In this document: positions 24,124-34,652 of the stretch, one piece after another | How the letters are laid out: each line of letters starts with the position of its first letter | Numbering within the stretch: the stretch's first letter is position 1 | From: Syntrophobacter sp. SbD1 | GTDB taxonomy: Bacteria; Desulfobacterota; Syntrophobacteria; Syntrophobacterales; Syntrophobacteraceae | DNA: 38,530 nt | Direction of reading: 5' to 3' | Assembly (NCBI GenBank): GCA_900290365.1 | Contig: OMOE01000142.1 | Location: 1 to 38,530 of the forward strand | Position numbers and translations under genes: made by a program | Notes under the pieces: model-generated | The model's database searches: none | Told to the model about the DNA's origin: nothing | Seen by the model: the letters and a program-made list of their open reading frames with translations, nothing else

Positions 24124-25872
24124 TCAGCAAGCTCCGCATCTTGTGCAATTCAGTTCCGGCCGGCATTCGGGACTGCTCTTCTCCTGAAGAGCGCGCTGGT
24201 ATTCCTCCCACAGGAACTTGCGTTCGATCCCGTGGTCTATAACCTCCCAGGCAAATTTTTCATCGCGTTCCCTCTGCCTCATCACCCAGAAGTCGGGGTT
24301 TAGCGGTGAACTGCGCATCGCCTGGACCCAGCTAAGCCCATCCAGTGCGACTCTGTCAATAAGGGAAGCAACCCTGCGGTCTCCCCTCGACAGCATGGCC
24401 TGAACGTAGGCCCACTTTGGCAAGTCGAAATGGACCCTGATGTTCGGTACTTTCCTTAACGCATTTTGAATCCATTTCGCTTTTTCCTTAAGCGGCCCAA
24501 TCCCGGCGAAAGCCGTCCACTGGAAAGGCGTAAAAGGCTTTGGGACAAAGGAACTTACACTCAGCGTAATGGTTGCAAGCCTTGTTTTGCCGCGGCTGGC
24601 GCTTAATACATGATGACGAATCCCCTTTGAAATCTCGACGATGGCTTCCAGGTCTTCGGTAGTTTCCGTCGGCAGACCGATCATGAAGTAGAGTTTGAGA
24701 TTAAGGATTCCTCTTTGGGCCATGATTTCGGCTGCGTTGTAAATCTGATCTTCGGACAAATTCTTGTTGATGACCCGCCTGAGTCTCTCGGAGCCGGCCT
24801 CGGGTGCGATTGCAACCGCCTGGTGCCTGCTCGATTCCAGGGCTGAGAGGATTTCATCGTTAAGCGTATCTGCCCGCAGCGAGGAAAAGGAAAGGGAACC
24901 GCCCCGGTCGAGCAGTGAAGAGCATAGCCGGCCTACTTCCGGGTGATCGGATACGGCGGCGCTGACGAGCCCTATTCTTTTTGTGCCCTCGTTCGGAGAA
25001 CCGGCGGCCTCCAGCAATTCCTCGACGCCGTGAAAGCGCACCGGCCTGTAGACAAATCCGGCGGCGCAAAACCTGCACCCTCGCCCACAGCCCCTTCCGA
25101 TCTCCAACAGAAGCACGTTGCTGAATTCGGTATTGGCCGTGAGTACTGCCGTCCTGCATGGAGGGCTTTTCGAAAGATCGGCCCGCTTGCGTGTGATCCT
25201 TTCCGGAAGACCGCTGCCATCCATGGGGACAATGGAATCCAGGGTCCCGTCCGAATTGAACATGGGCTCATAAAAGGAGGGAACGTAGATCCCTTCTATC
25301 GACTTTCCAATCTCTTTTAAAATTTCAGGGCGGGAAGGAGTGCTGTTTTCGAATTGTTTCCAAAAGTCTATAAATTCGGGCAGCAGCGATTCGGCCTCTC
25401 CGATAAACATGAAATCAAAAAAAGGGGCAAGCGGTTCGGGATTGAGGAAAAGGGCTACCCCCCCTGCCGATATGAGCGGGTGCGCTTCAGTCCTGTCCCG
25501 CGCCCGGGCGGGTATTGCGGCGAGCTGAAGCATTTCTACAATATTTGTGCAATCGTTTTCATAAGGAACGCTGAAGGCCACCATGTCAAAATCCAAAAGA
25601 GGTCTTTGGGATTCGACTGAGAGCAGGCCCCCCGGGAATTTACTTACCAGGGGAAGATCTTCAGGTTCCGGGTAAAATACGCGCTCGCATACCACGTTTT
25701 CAAACCGGTTCAAAGCATCATAGACGAACTGAAACCCGAGATTGGACATTCCCACGGCGTAGCGGTTAGGAAAGACCAGGGCGATACGCATTTTGCCTCC
25801 CCAGTCTTTTAAGACCGTGCCTTTTTCGCCTTCGAGCCACTTTTGCTGCCGTTGTTTGAGCTTCCAGAGCAT
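24124..25872 (-). CDS. B12-binding radical SAM protein (TIGR03960 type)
   Basis: A 582-residue radical SAM enzyme of the TIGR03960 family. The N-terminal B12-like domain contains MRIALVFPNRYAVGMSNLGFQFVYDAL and PEDLPLVSKFPGGLLSVESQRPL. The radical SAM cluster motif CX3CX2C is complete (CGRGCRFC) at about residue 265, then APEAGSERLRRVINKN. The C-terminus ends in CTRCGAC, a further Cys cluster typical of the family, perhaps a second cluster. Its function is not established; relatives are often encoded beside or fused to a DUF2344 (TIGR03936) partner, which is absent here. The start at 25872 keeps the conserved leader EKGTVLKDWGGK; ATG 25791 has a better ribosome site (GGGGAGG) but would lose it. 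Confidence 0.88.
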   Translation of the reverse strand: MLWKLKQRQQKWLEGEKGTVLKDWGGKMRIALVFPNRYAVGMSNLGFQFVYDALNRFENVVCERVFYPEPEDLPLVSKFPGGLLSVESQRPLLDFDMVAFSVPYENDCTNIVEMLQLAAIPARARDRTEAHPLISAGGVALFLNPEPLAPFFDFMFIGEAESLLPEFIDFWKQFENSTPSRPEILKEIGKSIEGIYVPSFYEPMFNSDGTLDSIVPMDGSGLPERITRKRADLSKSPPCRTAVLTANTEFSNVLLLEIGRGCGRGCRFCAAGFVYRPVRFHGVEELLEAAGSPNEGTKRIGLVSAAVSDHPEVGRLCSSLLDRGGSLSFSSLRADTLNDEILSALESSRHQAVAIAPEAGSERLRRVINKNLSEDQIYNAAEIMAQRGILNLKLYFMIGLPTETTEDLEAIVEISKGIRHHVLSASRGKTRLATITLSVSSFVPKPFTPFQWTAFAGIGPLKEKAKWIQNALRKVPNIRVHFDLPKWAYVQAMLSRGDRRVASLIDRVALDGLSWVQAMRSSPLNPDFWVMRQRERDEKFAWEVIDHGIERKFLWEEYQRALQEKSSPECRPELNCTRCGAC

Positions 25873-26206
25873 GTTTGAAGTATATCAGAAAATTGAGGAA
25901 TTGAGGAATTTAGGGACACATTTCTGAAATGCGGGGTTCTCGTGATACAAACACACAGAAGTGAAGGGGGCGCGCCGAGAAGTGGATTCTTAAATTTTTT
26001 CACCGCGTCCTTGCATCCTTAACCACCAGCGCGTCGCAACGAGGCGCCGGCAGTTATTCCCATTCGCCCTTTCGTAACGGGTCGTCCTCATGATTCTCAT
26101 GCCATTTTCAAGACCGCTGTCACCCCATGATATGGACCCATTGAGGTTTTCAGTTCGTGAATTGTCAAGGGACAGGAGAGCAATGCTGACTCGATCTTTT
26201 AGCCAT
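25873..26206. other. Intergenic stretch containing the tail of the kinase duplication
   Basis: About 330 nt. Positions 26174-26206 still match the sequence just behind the first kinase stop (6787-6819). No gene is recognised in the rest. Confidence 0.5.
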
Positions 26207-27345
26207 CTATTCCAAATGGTCCAACACTTGTCTGACTTTTGCCGCAAGATCATCTTTGCCGAAAGGTTTCTGAATAAAATTTAGTCCCACGTCCAGAATA
26301 CCGTGATGTGCTATCACATCAGCGGGATAGCCCGACATGTATAGGTATTTGAGATTCGGGCAGATGGTGCTGAGCTTTTCTGCCAGTTCTCGGCCGTTCA
26401 TCTCCGGCATCACTACGTCCGTGATCAGCAGGTGAATATCTCCTGGATGCTCCTTGGCAAGATGTAAGGCGTATACCGGATTATGCGCCGCAAAGACCGC
26501 GTAGCCCAGATTTTCGAGAATCGTCTTGCTGAGGTTCAGGATCGCTTCATCGTCCTCTACCAGTAGGATGGTTTCAGTGCCCGTCGGACGATTGACGGTA
26601 ATCTCCTCAGAGGGGATCTGTTCGGTTTCAGCCTTGAACCGAGGCAAGTAGATCTTAAACTTGGTTCCTTTTCCCGGTTCGCTGGCAACATAAATAAAAC
26701 CGTCGTTTTGTTTAACGATGCCGTAAACGGTGGACAATCCCAGTCCGGTTCCCTTGCCCAATTCCTTGGTCGTAAAAAAAGGCTCGAAGATATTCTCGCG
26801 GACTTCCTGACTCATGCCCGCTCCGGTATCGCTAACGGTCAGCAGGACGTATTGTCCGGGAATAAATTCGGGAGCCTCTGCCCTATTGGAATCATCGATC
26901 ACAACATTCTCGGTAATCATGGTGATGGCGCCTGCTTCGGAAATGGCATCACAGGCATTGACCACAAGATTGGCAAGAATTTGGTCCACCTGTGAAGGAT
27001 CGATTTTGACTTTCCAGAGATCGAGTCCCGGTACACATGACAGGTCGATATCCTCGCCAATTAGCCGCCTCAACATTTGGAGCATGCCCGAGATCGTGTC
27101 GTTCAAATCCATTATCTTCGGGATGGCGGTCTGTTTGCGGGCAAATGCCAGCAGTTGGCGGGTAAGGTCCGCCGAACGCAGGGCAGCTTTGAGGATCTCC
27201 TGGAGGTTGTGCTGAAGTTTGTGATTAGAGATGTCTAGTTGCAGAGCCATTTCCGCCCGGCCGATGATCACACCCAGCATGTTGTTGAAATCGTGCGCGA
27301 CGCCGCCGGCCAACCGCCCTACTGACTCCATCTTCTGGGCCTGAA
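26174..27345 (-). repeat. Long inverted repeat, right copy (kinase module)
   Basis: Partner of 5650-6819 in opposite orientation. It covers the HisKA, HATPase and receiver coding region plus ~33 nt past the stop codon. Confidence 0.8.
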
Positions 27346-29482
27346 ACAGCTGTGCCTCCAGTTTCTTTTTTTCCTCAATCGCCTTCTTGCGCTCGGTAAT
27401 GTCATGAGTAAGGCCCAGGATATACCGTTGCCCGGCCACTTCGATCACCTCCGCCGAAATGAGCGCATCCATTATCTCACCGGATTTCCTTCGGAACCTG
27501 GTTTCAAAGTCCTGTATCCCGCCTAGTTTTTGCAGCGTCTCGACCATATGAGTCCGCTCATCAGGATTAGCCCACATTCCCAGCTCAAACGGGTTGTGGC
27601 CGATGACCTCCTGGCGTGTGTAGCCAAATAAGCGCAAAAACGCATCATTGGCATCGACAATTGGGCCGTCGCTCCACCGGGCGATACTGGTGCCGACGGG
27701 GCTGGCGCGAAAGAATTTGGAAAAACGTTCCTCGCTCTCGCGCAATGAGTCTTCGGCCTGCTTGCGCTCTGTCATATCGCGGACTATGGCAAGCATGCGG
27801 CGCTGCCCGCTAATGTCTGCGCTCTTCAAGGCCACCTCCACCCAAAAAAGTTCGCCGCTTTTCTTCCGGGCATGCCATTCAAAAACTTGCGGGCCTTCTT
27901 CGATGGCTTTTGCCATCCACTGCCGAACCTCCACCGCAGAGTAGGGGCTGGTACCAAGACTGCTATCATTGGGGGACAGCCGCAAGGCTTCTTCACGACT
28001 AAATCCGAAGAGGTGCAGCATGGAGTCGTTCACGTCGAGGATGGTTCCGGTGTCGGCGTCATGAACGAAAATAGCGTCGTTGGCGGTGTTGAAGATTTCC
28101 CGGTAGTTCCTCTCACTTTGTCGCAACGCGTCTTCGGCCCGCTTCCGCTCGGTGACATCACGGGTGATGATAATAATTCTCATTGGACCGCCGTCAGGAG
28201 AATGAATGACCGCCGCGTTGACCTCTCCTATAAAGCTGGTCCCATCCTTTTTGAGCAGTGTGAACTCAGTAGCTGTGAGTGTTCCTTCTGTCATGAGATG
28301 CCGTATATTCGCAGACGCCTTTTCCTGCTCTTCCGGGACGACTGAAGATAGTAAATTGCGTCCAAGGATCTCCTCATCAGGCGAATGTCCAAACATTTGC
28401 CTGGCCTTAGGTGAAGAGAAGGTGAGCAAGCCATTCTGGTCTGCCATCGAGATCGCGTCGGGAGATAACCTTACAAGCGTGCGATACAACTCCTCGCTCT
28501 CCCGGAGCCCCGCTTCCGCTCGCTTACGTTCGGTAATATCTTGTATGACGCCGAACACCACTTCCTTTTCAGAAGAATATTCCGCTATAGAATGGATATC
28601 GATGATCTTCCCGTCGGTAGGCCTGCGGATCTTAAATTCCACATTATACGGTTTGCCCTCCTCGATGAGTCCCTTAAGGGCGTTGTCGAGCATGCCGCGA
28701 TACTCAGGAAGGGGGACACTCTGTACTTCGGGCATGGACCACTCGCTGCCTTCCAACCCGTAAATGATCCTAGCACCCTCTGAAGCCTTCATTTTGTGGT
28801 CCCCACGAATAAGCTCCCAATTGCCGAAGCAGGCCACCACCTCCGCTCTGTGAAGACGCCTTTCATTAAGCCGCAGCGACTCCTCCGCGCGCTTGCGCTC
28901 GGTGACTTCCCAGGCGACATCCGCCAGGTAAGAGACGATTTCAACATCGTTTTCGGTGTAATTCGATGGCTTGTTCCCAATACCTAAGATGGCCACGATT
29001 CGGCCTGATCTAATAACGGGCACGACAAGCTGGCGGATGACCTCAACGTGCCCTTCAGGCATTCCTTTGCGATGCGGCAATGCCGAGTATTCATTATGGA
29101 TCACCGGCCTTCTCTCGCGTGCACAGTCCGCCCACACGCCAGCTTTCCCTATTGGATAATGAGCACCTTTAAATTCCGGCTTACAAAATTCTTTCAATGT
29201 TCGCGTTGACCAGGCTTGGAGTGAAAGGGTTTTCTGATCGCTTTCCACAAAGTGATAGAATCCGATGGGACTTTTGGTTAATGCGCAGACTTCATCAATT
29301 GTTTCTTGGACCAGTTCCTCAAGGGAATGCGATCCAGAGAAATCGAACAGGGCTAGACGCAGACGGGCAAATTCCTCCACCTGCTTTCGCTCCGTCTTCT
29401 CCTTTTCCGATTCGGCGACGCGTTGGCGCAATGCTTTCAATTCAGTTATAAGTTGCTCTTTGGACTTATCTTCATCCTGCAT
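26207..29482 (-). CDS. Soluble hybrid sensor histidine kinase (GAF, four PAS, HisKA, HATPase, receiver)
   Basis: A 1091-residue hybrid kinase with no membrane segment, so probably cytoplasmic. It begins with a short coiled coil (KEQLITELKALRQRVAESEKEK), then a GAF domain (~residues 45-200: FARLRLALFDFSGSHSLEEL ... AVLGIGN-type end). Four PAS domains follow, each closed by DITERK-type linkers. The HisKA His is at ~730 ([10 protein letters not shown]), followed by the ATPase domain ([21 protein letters not shown]). A receiver ends the protein, with acceptor Asp ~1022 ([11 protein letters not shown]) and Lys in QKPF. ATG 29482 was chosen for its GAGGAG site; a longer frame adds a non-conserved leader. 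The C-terminal half is a recent copy of the kinase at 2722-6786, on a different sensor part. Confidence 0.92.
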   Translation of the reverse strand: MQDEDKSKEQLITELKALRQRVAESEKEKTERKQVEEFARLRLALFDFSGSHSLEELVQETIDEVCALTKSPIGFYHFVESDQKTLSLQAWSTRTLKEFCKPEFKGAHYPIGKAGVWADCARERRPVIHNEYSALPHRKGMPEGHVEVIRQLVVPVIRSGRIVAILGIGNKPSNYTENDVEIVSYLADVAWEVTERKRAEESLRLNERRLHRAEVVACFGNWELIRGDHKMKASEGARIIYGLEGSEWSMPEVQSVPLPEYRGMLDNALKGLIEEGKPYNVEFKIRRPTDGKIIDIHSIAEYSSEKEVVFGVIQDITERKRAEAGLRESEELYRTLVRLSPDAISMADQNGLLTFSSPKARQMFGHSPDEEILGRNLLSSVVPEEQEKASANIRHLMTEGTLTATEFTLLKKDGTSFIGEVNAAVIHSPDGGPMRIIIITRDVTERKRAEDALRQSERNYREIFNTANDAIFVHDADTGTILDVNDSMLHLFGFSREEALRLSPNDSSLGTSPYSAVEVRQWMAKAIEEGPQVFEWHARKKSGELFWVEVALKSADISGQRRMLAIVRDMTERKQAEDSLRESEERFSKFFRASPVGTSIARWSDGPIVDANDAFLRLFGYTRQEVIGHNPFELGMWANPDERTHMVETLQKLGGIQDFETRFRRKSGEIMDALISAEVIEVAGQRYILGLTHDITERKKAIEEKKKLEAQLFQAQKMESVGRLAGGVAHDFNNMLGVIIGRAEMALQLDISNHKLQHNLQEILKAALRSADLTRQLLAFARKQTAIPKIMDLNDTISGMLQMLRRLIGEDIDLSCVPGLDLWKVKIDPSQVDQILANLVVNACDAISEAGAITMITENVVIDDSNRAEAPEFIPGQYVLLTVSDTGAGMSQEVRENIFEPFFTTKELGKGTGLGLSTVYGIVKQNDGFIYVASEPGKGTKFKIYLPRFKAETEQIPSEEITVNRPTGTETILLVEDDEAILNLSKTILENLGYAVFAAHNPVYALHLAKEHPGDIHLLITDVVMPEMNGRELAEKLSTICPNLKYLYMSGYPADVIAHHGILDVGLNFIQKPFGKDDLAAKVRQVLDHLE

Positions 29483-30537
29483 TTCCAACTCCTCGCAAGA
29501 TCGATCCACAGCTTCGTAAGAATATGGAACAAAACGCATCCTATTTGATGATCCCGCAAAGGAAAAGCGAGTGAAAGGAGGGGATCTGTGAGCCGTTTCG
29601 GATAGTCGAGCCAACAGGAACCCAAGTTTTATTTTTTTTGATTTTTATCTTACTACAAGAGATGAGACAAGCCGATTCTCGTAGAGAAAAATCCGAGATA
29701 CTTGCCACTGAATAAAAGAGATGGGTCAAACCTACACTGTAAAAGAGAGGGGTCAAACCTACACTCTTCACACCCCAAGCTCCAATTCAAGCAATTCAAA
29801 AAGCAATTCAATAGGCTTAGCACAGGTTACATTGTTTGATCTCTTCCGAAACCTGACCGTTCTGCCCGACATTGTCAAGTGTAGGTGTGACCCCATTCTC
29901 TTTGCTAAAAAGTAATGCTCGATACGCGCTGAACGAGCATTTTCCTTTGAGATTAGCATACCTTCAACACGTTTGTAACGCAGCTGTAACTAATCTGCAT
30001 TCGAGATAGCGTAACCTAAATCCAAAACCACTTTTGAATCTCAGGTCCTAAGTCTGGTGGCGGGAAGGACTCCGATTGGAAATTATCGACGTAAAAGCGG
30101 GGTGGAGGCTTTCAGGATACAGGTGCGAAGATGCGCATTGATTTTTGCCACCGAATTTGTTCTAGTTACAGGATATCTAATGCGGGGGTTTGAGCTTAAG
30201 GTCCCAATGGTTTAGCTTGGTGAAGCCTTTGGGAAATCTTTTTCAACTTATGTTCAGAGCCGTATGCGCCCAATAATCCGGGTGACAGGTTGTCCATAAC
30301 CGTATTGCCGGCCCAGCCCGATCCCCCGAATGTTGAAGATGTTCTTTGCCGGCATTGCGCCGTCCTTCCCGACCTGAAGCATATCAGGAATGCCCCTCCC
30401 CTCTACAGCCCCCTATTAAAGAAGAAGGGCGATTTCTGCGGAGTGAACTCTCACAACCGGATGAAGAGTGTTGCCTGCGTGGAATGCTCGAAGCCAGAAG
30501 GTCAAGTTCAGAAGCAGAAAAGCTAAGGAGATGCCGT
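29483..30537. other. Gene-poor stretch between kinase and glycogen operon
   Basis: About 1.05 kb with no convincing gene. It contains the small inverted-end element at 29714-29903 and an A/T-rich run near 29630-29650. A 78-codon frame at 30290-30526 with CRHC and CVEC pairs is noted but not called. Confidence 0.5.
29714..29903. mobile_element. Small element with inverted ends (MITE-like or decayed IS200/REP-type remnant)
   Basis: The left end holds two copies of a 25-bp unit (29714-29738 and 29741-29765, 24/25 identical) that contain GGGTCAAACCTACACT. The right end (29878-29903) has the inverted version AGTGTAGGTGTGACCCC. The ~110-nt centre has no transposase gene. Ends of the type GGGTCAxACCTACACT resemble those flanking single-strand (Y1/REP-type) transposases in many bacteria; I infer a non-autonomous or decayed copy. 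Confidence 0.65.
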
Positions 30538-32964
30538 ATGAATGTTGCGGATGCTACCCCCGCAGTTGATGCTGTCGCACCTGCTGAAGATTTTGATACC
30601 AGACTCGGTGACATTTCCATTTCCACCCGGGACGCGCCTGAATCCGCCGGTGCTCCTAATCGGACTCGGAGTGAGCCGGCCGGCCCCGAGGCCTCGCTTA
30701 CTGCACCGGCTTCGACGGTACATGTCTTCCAGGTTGTCTTCGAATCGACAGCCGCCCCCGAGGCCGTTGCGGCCATCGCCGGCGGCTTCCATAGTACTCC
30801 GTTTGACATTCTCGGGCTGCACAATGTGACACTCGCCGGAGAGCCGGGGCTGGTTGTGCGCACCTTTCAGCCGCAGGCACGAAGCGTTTCCGTGTTGCGC
30901 TTCGGTCAGGAGCATGGGATGCAGTGCATACATGCCGATGGCGTGTTTGAAACTGTTTTCTCCGGTGTGACCGAGATTTTTCCTTACACGCTCTCGGTCA
31001 CCTTGAACGACGGCCGGACGTATGTGACCGAAGATCCCTTTCGGTTCCCTCCGGTCCTTACCGAATATGATCTACATCTTTTTTCCGAAGGCAATCATTT
31101 TCGCTTATACGACAAGCTTGGTGCGCACATCATTGAGCACTGCACCGTGAGGGGTGTCCATTTTAGTGTGTGGGCACCTGGCGCCGAGAGGGTGAGCGTA
31201 GTCGGAGCTTTCAATCAATGGGACGGGCGGCGTCATCCCATGAACCCGCGAGGTATGAGCGGTCTGTGGGAGATTTTCATTCCCGGTCTGGCTCAGGGGG
31301 ATTTGTACAAATATGAAATTAAGACCCGCTATGAGGGTTACATTGCTGTAAAGGCCGATCCTTTCGGCTTCTCGGCCGAGATGCGACCAAATACGGCATC
31401 CGTTGTGTGGGACCTTGATCGCTACGAATGGGCCGATACCGAGTGGATGCACGCACGTAAAGAACGCCAAAAATTTGAAGCACCCATATCCATCTACGAG
31501 GTGCATCTCGGCTCATGGCGGAAAGCACCGCACAAGGACCTCGGCCATCGCTGGCTCACGTACCGCGAGCTGGCCGAGGAGTTGGTTCCATACGCAAAGG
31601 AGATGGGCTACACTCACCTTCAACTGCTGCCTGTTACGGAACATCCCTTCGACGGCTCATGGGGATACCAGACCGTCGGCTACTTTGCCCCTACCTCACG
31701 GCATGGAACTCCGGACGATTTCCGGCACTTCGTCGATACCGCGCACCAGGCAGGACTGGGCGTGATCATGGACTGGGTACCGGCGCACTTTCCCAAAGAC
31801 GGCTATGGGTTGTCGTTTTTCGACGGCACACACCTCTACGAACACGCCGACCCACGCCAGGGAGAACACCAGGACTGGGACACGCTCATCTATAACTACG
31901 GACGAAACGAGGTGCGGGCATTCCTTCTTTCCAACGCGCTGTTTTGGCTGGACGAGTATCACATTGACGGCATCCGCGTCGATGCCGTGGCCTCCATGTT
32001 GTACCTGGACTACTCGAGGGAGCCGGGCCAGTGGATTCCCAACCAATACGGCGGGAGGGAAAACCTCGAGGCGATGGCTTTCATCAAGCAATTCAATGAG
32101 CTGGTGCACCAGGAGTTCCCCGACGTGCTGACGTTTGCCGAGGAATCCACGGATTGGCCAATGGTTTCCCGCCCGACTTACGCGGGTGGCCTGGGCTTTG
32201 ACCTGAAATGGAACATGGGTTGGATGCATGACATGCTCGAGTACATGCAAACGGAGCCGGTCCACCGCAAATATCACCATCACCACCTGACCTTTTCCCT
32301 GCTTTATGCCTTCACCGAAAATTTCACGCTGCCTTTTTCCCATGACGAAGTGGTACATGGCAAGGGTGCGATGCTGTCCAAGATGCCGGGTGACTACTGG
32401 CAGAAGTTCGCAAACTTGCGTGCGCTATACGCTTATATGTATGGACACCCGGGCAAAAAGCTGCTCTTCATGGGCTGTGAGTTCGGACAGTGGAACGAAT
32501 GGAACCACGATCAAGAACTGGATTGGATGCTGCTCGATTTTGAATTTCACCGGAACCTCCAGCAGTATGTAAGGGATCTGAACCGATTGTACATTTCCGA
32601 ACCCGCGCTCCATGAGATGGATTTCAGTTGGGAGGGGTTTCAGTGGATCGACCTCAACGATATCGACCAAAGCATTGTCTCATTCATTCGCAGGGCCCGG
32701 GACCCCAATGATTTTGTCATAGTGGCATCTAACTTCACGCCGGTGGTTCGCCACGGCTACCATGTAGGGGTGCCGGCGCCCGGCGTTTACCGCGAACTGC
32801 TTAACAGCGACTCGTCATGCTACAGTGGCGGCAATGCGATCAACCTCGATCCTATGACGTCGGAACCCGGGGCTTGTCAGGGGCAACCCCATTCGATCGT
32901 GCTCACCCTGCCACCTTTGGGCGTGGTCTTCCTTAAGCTCGAAAAAGAAACGCACTGCGACTAG
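30538..32964 (+). CDS. glgB: 1,4-alpha-glucan branching enzyme
   Basis: Glycogen branching enzyme of 808 residues (GH13), which cuts an alpha-1,4 chain and reattaches it by alpha-1,6 linkage. After an ~85-residue Ala/Pro/Ser-rich extension come the N1-like part ([12 protein letters not shown]), a CBM48 domain ([26 protein letters not shown]) and the catalytic barrel with [12 protein letters not shown] and [19 protein letters not shown]. The catalytic triad is Asp482 (DGIRVDAV), Glu535 (FAEEST) and Asp603 ([10 protein letters not shown]); their spacing equals that of E. coli GlgB (53 and 68). AAGGAG supports ATG 30538. First gene of the glgB-glgA-GH57 operon. Confidence 0.95.
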   Translation: MNVADATPAVDAVAPAEDFDTRLGDISISTRDAPESAGAPNRTRSEPAGPEASLTAPASTVHVFQVVFESTAAPEAVAAIAGGFHSTPFDILGLHNVTLAGEPGLVVRTFQPQARSVSVLRFGQEHGMQCIHADGVFETVFSGVTEIFPYTLSVTLNDGRTYVTEDPFRFPPVLTEYDLHLFSEGNHFRLYDKLGAHIIEHCTVRGVHFSVWAPGAERVSVVGAFNQWDGRRHPMNPRGMSGLWEIFIPGLAQGDLYKYEIKTRYEGYIAVKADPFGFSAEMRPNTASVVWDLDRYEWADTEWMHARKERQKFEAPISIYEVHLGSWRKAPHKDLGHRWLTYRELAEELVPYAKEMGYTHLQLLPVTEHPFDGSWGYQTVGYFAPTSRHGTPDDFRHFVDTAHQAGLGVIMDWVPAHFPKDGYGLSFFDGTHLYEHADPRQGEHQDWDTLIYNYGRNEVRAFLLSNALFWLDEYHIDGIRVDAVASMLYLDYSREPGQWIPNQYGGRENLEAMAFIKQFNELVHQEFPDVLTFAEESTDWPMVSRPTYAGGLGFDLKWNMGWMHDMLEYMQTEPVHRKYHHHHLTFSLLYAFTENFTLPFSHDEVVHGKGAMLSKMPGDYWQKFANLRALYAYMYGHPGKKLLFMGCEFGQWNEWNHDQELDWMLLDFEFHRNLQQYVRDLNRLYISEPALHEMDFSWEGFQWIDLNDIDQSIVSFIRRARDPNDFVIVASNFTPVVRHGYHVGVPAPGVYRELLNSDSSCYSGGNAINLDPMTSEPGACQGQPHSIVLTLPPLGVVFLKLEKETHCD

Positions 32965-33050
32965 ATATTTTCAATAATTGGTCCTGGCCGCGATAGTCCG
33001 GGAAACCGTGTCTAGCCTGGAGTCCCGGCTGCGACTTGTAGGAGAATACA

Positions 33051-34526
33051 ATGTACATTGTCCAAATCGCTTCGGAGTGTGCCCCGGTTGCCAAAGTGGG
33101 CGGTCTCGGCGACGTGGTGTATGGCCTCAGCCGCGAATTGCAGGTGTGCGGCAACCATGTGGAAGTCGTTCTACCCATGTACGACTGCATGCGCTATGAC
33201 CAAATCTGGGGCTTGGAGATGGTCTATCAGGACTTGTGGGTACCCTGGTACAGCGGTTGGATTCATTGTTCGGTGTGGTCCGGCGAGGTGCATGGCGTAC
33301 GCTGCCATTTTATCCAACCGCACTCGCAGGATGCGTTCTTTAACCGCGGCCGCTTTTACGGATGCCCGGATGAGGCCAGGCGTTTTGCCTTTTTCAGCAA
33401 GGCCGCACTGGAATTCCTGCTCAAGAGCAACCGCCGCCCCGACATCATCCACTGCCACGACTGGCAAACCGGAATCGTCCCGGTCCTGCTCTTCGAGATG
33501 TGCAATCGTTCAGGGATGGAAAACCAGCGTGTCTGCTACACCATCCACAATTTCAAGCACCAGGGCGTCACCACTGAAGACGTGCTGTGGGCTACCGGCT
33601 TAGGCCGTCCAGACCATTTCATGCACTATGACCGGATACGCGACAACTTCAATCCCGGTGCAGTGAACCTGATGAAGGGCGGCATTGTCTATTCGAATTT
33701 CGTTACGACCGTTTCGCCCCAACATGCATGGGAGGCGTGCAGCACCAGCCAGGGTTTCGGCCTGGAACAAACGCTGCAAATTCACCGTGACAAATTCGAT
33801 GGGGTGCTCAACGGCATAGACTATGAGGTGTGGAACCCCGAGGTCGATCGCCACATCCCAGCTCATTACAACATGGAAACCGTCCGGGAGAAATATCGCA
33901 ACAAAGAGGCCCTGCGGGACAGGTTCCTGCTGCGCAAGGACTCCAAACCGATCCTTGCCTACATAGGCCGCCTGGACCCGCAGAAGGGCTTGGACCTGAT
34001 ACGGCACGCGCTGTTTTACTGCTTGCAGCACAATGCCCAATTCGTACTTTTGGGCAGCAGTCCGGAGATGGATATCAATGCCTATTTTTGGCATCTCAAA
34101 CATTATCTCAACGACCATCCGGACTGCCACCTGGAGATTGGTTACAACGAAGAACTCTCTCACCTGATTTACGCCGGTGCGGATATGCTCATCATGCCGA
34201 GTTTGTTCGAACCGTGCGGTTTGCCCCAGATGATCAGCTTGAAGTACGGCACCATACCCATCGTGCGTTCCGTCGGCGGCCTGGTAAATACCGTGTTCGA
34301 CCGGGACTATTGTGGCGATAGACCGCCGGACGAGTGCAATGGATATGTCTTTCACCAGACCGATTATCCTGCTGTCGAATCAGCGCTGCAGCGTGCGATA
34401 GGTTTGTGGCATCACTCTCCGGACGAGTTCCGCCGGCTTATTCTCAACGCAATGCAGCATGACTTCTCCTGGAGCAGCTCAGGAGCGAAGTATCTGGCAA
34501 TTTACGAGCATATCCGCCACAAATAA
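33051..34526 (+). CDS. glgA: Glycogen synthase
   Basis: GT5 glycogen synthase of 491 residues that adds glucose from ADP-glucose to the chain. The N-terminal IVQIASECAPVAKVGGLGDVVYGLSREL has the KxGGL motif (Lys15). The linker-proximal ILAYIGRLDPQKGLDLI and the GT-B Glu motif MPSLFEPCGLPQM are clear, with VRSVGGLVNTV after. TAGGAGAA precedes ATG 33051. It lies 86 nt after glgB. No ADP-glucose pyrophosphorylase gene (glgC) is in the window. Confidence 0.93.
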   Translation: MYIVQIASECAPVAKVGGLGDVVYGLSRELQVCGNHVEVVLPMYDCMRYDQIWGLEMVYQDLWVPWYSGWIHCSVWSGEVHGVRCHFIQPHSQDAFFNRGRFYGCPDEARRFAFFSKAALEFLLKSNRRPDIIHCHDWQTGIVPVLLFEMCNRSGMENQRVCYTIHNFKHQGVTTEDVLWATGLGRPDHFMHYDRIRDNFNPGAVNLMKGGIVYSNFVTTVSPQHAWEACSTSQGFGLEQTLQIHRDKFDGVLNGIDYEVWNPEVDRHIPAHYNMETVREKYRNKEALRDRFLLRKDSKPILAYIGRLDPQKGLDLIRHALFYCLQHNAQFVLLGSSPEMDINAYFWHLKHYLNDHPDCHLEIGYNEELSHLIYAGADMLIMPSLFEPCGLPQMISLKYGTIPIVRSVGGLVNTVFDRDYCGDRPPDECNGYVFHQTDYPAVESALQRAIGLWHHSPDEFRRLILNAMQHDFSWSSSGAKYLAIYEHIRHK

Positions 34527-34549
34527 ACGGGAATCCGGCTATCGACTAC

Positions 34550-34605
34550 CTCGAATGCTTTTCACGCGGAGGCGCGGAGAAAGGCAAGGACGAGAAGAGA
34601 GGCGC
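34550..34605. repeat. Dispersed-repeat fragment between glgA and GH57
   Basis: TTCACGCGGAGGCGCGGAGA (34561-34580) is of the CACGCGGAG...GCGGAGA kind seen as an intergenic repeat in many bacterial genomes. It lies in the 126-nt gap and holds no gene. Confidence 0.4.
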
Positions 34606-34652
34606 CTCGAGCAACTGATCTTCAACGGAATGAAAGGAATGAATATCCGCCC

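Noticed and set aside
28206..28763. Long plus-strand frames across the second kinase gene
   Set aside because: They are antisense shadows of the clear PAS-domain coding frame.
30290..30526. 78-codon frame with CRHC and CVEC pairs before glgB
   Set aside because: It has a TTG start, no family similarity that I recognise, and its frame runs into the glgB leader, so the coding evidence is weak.
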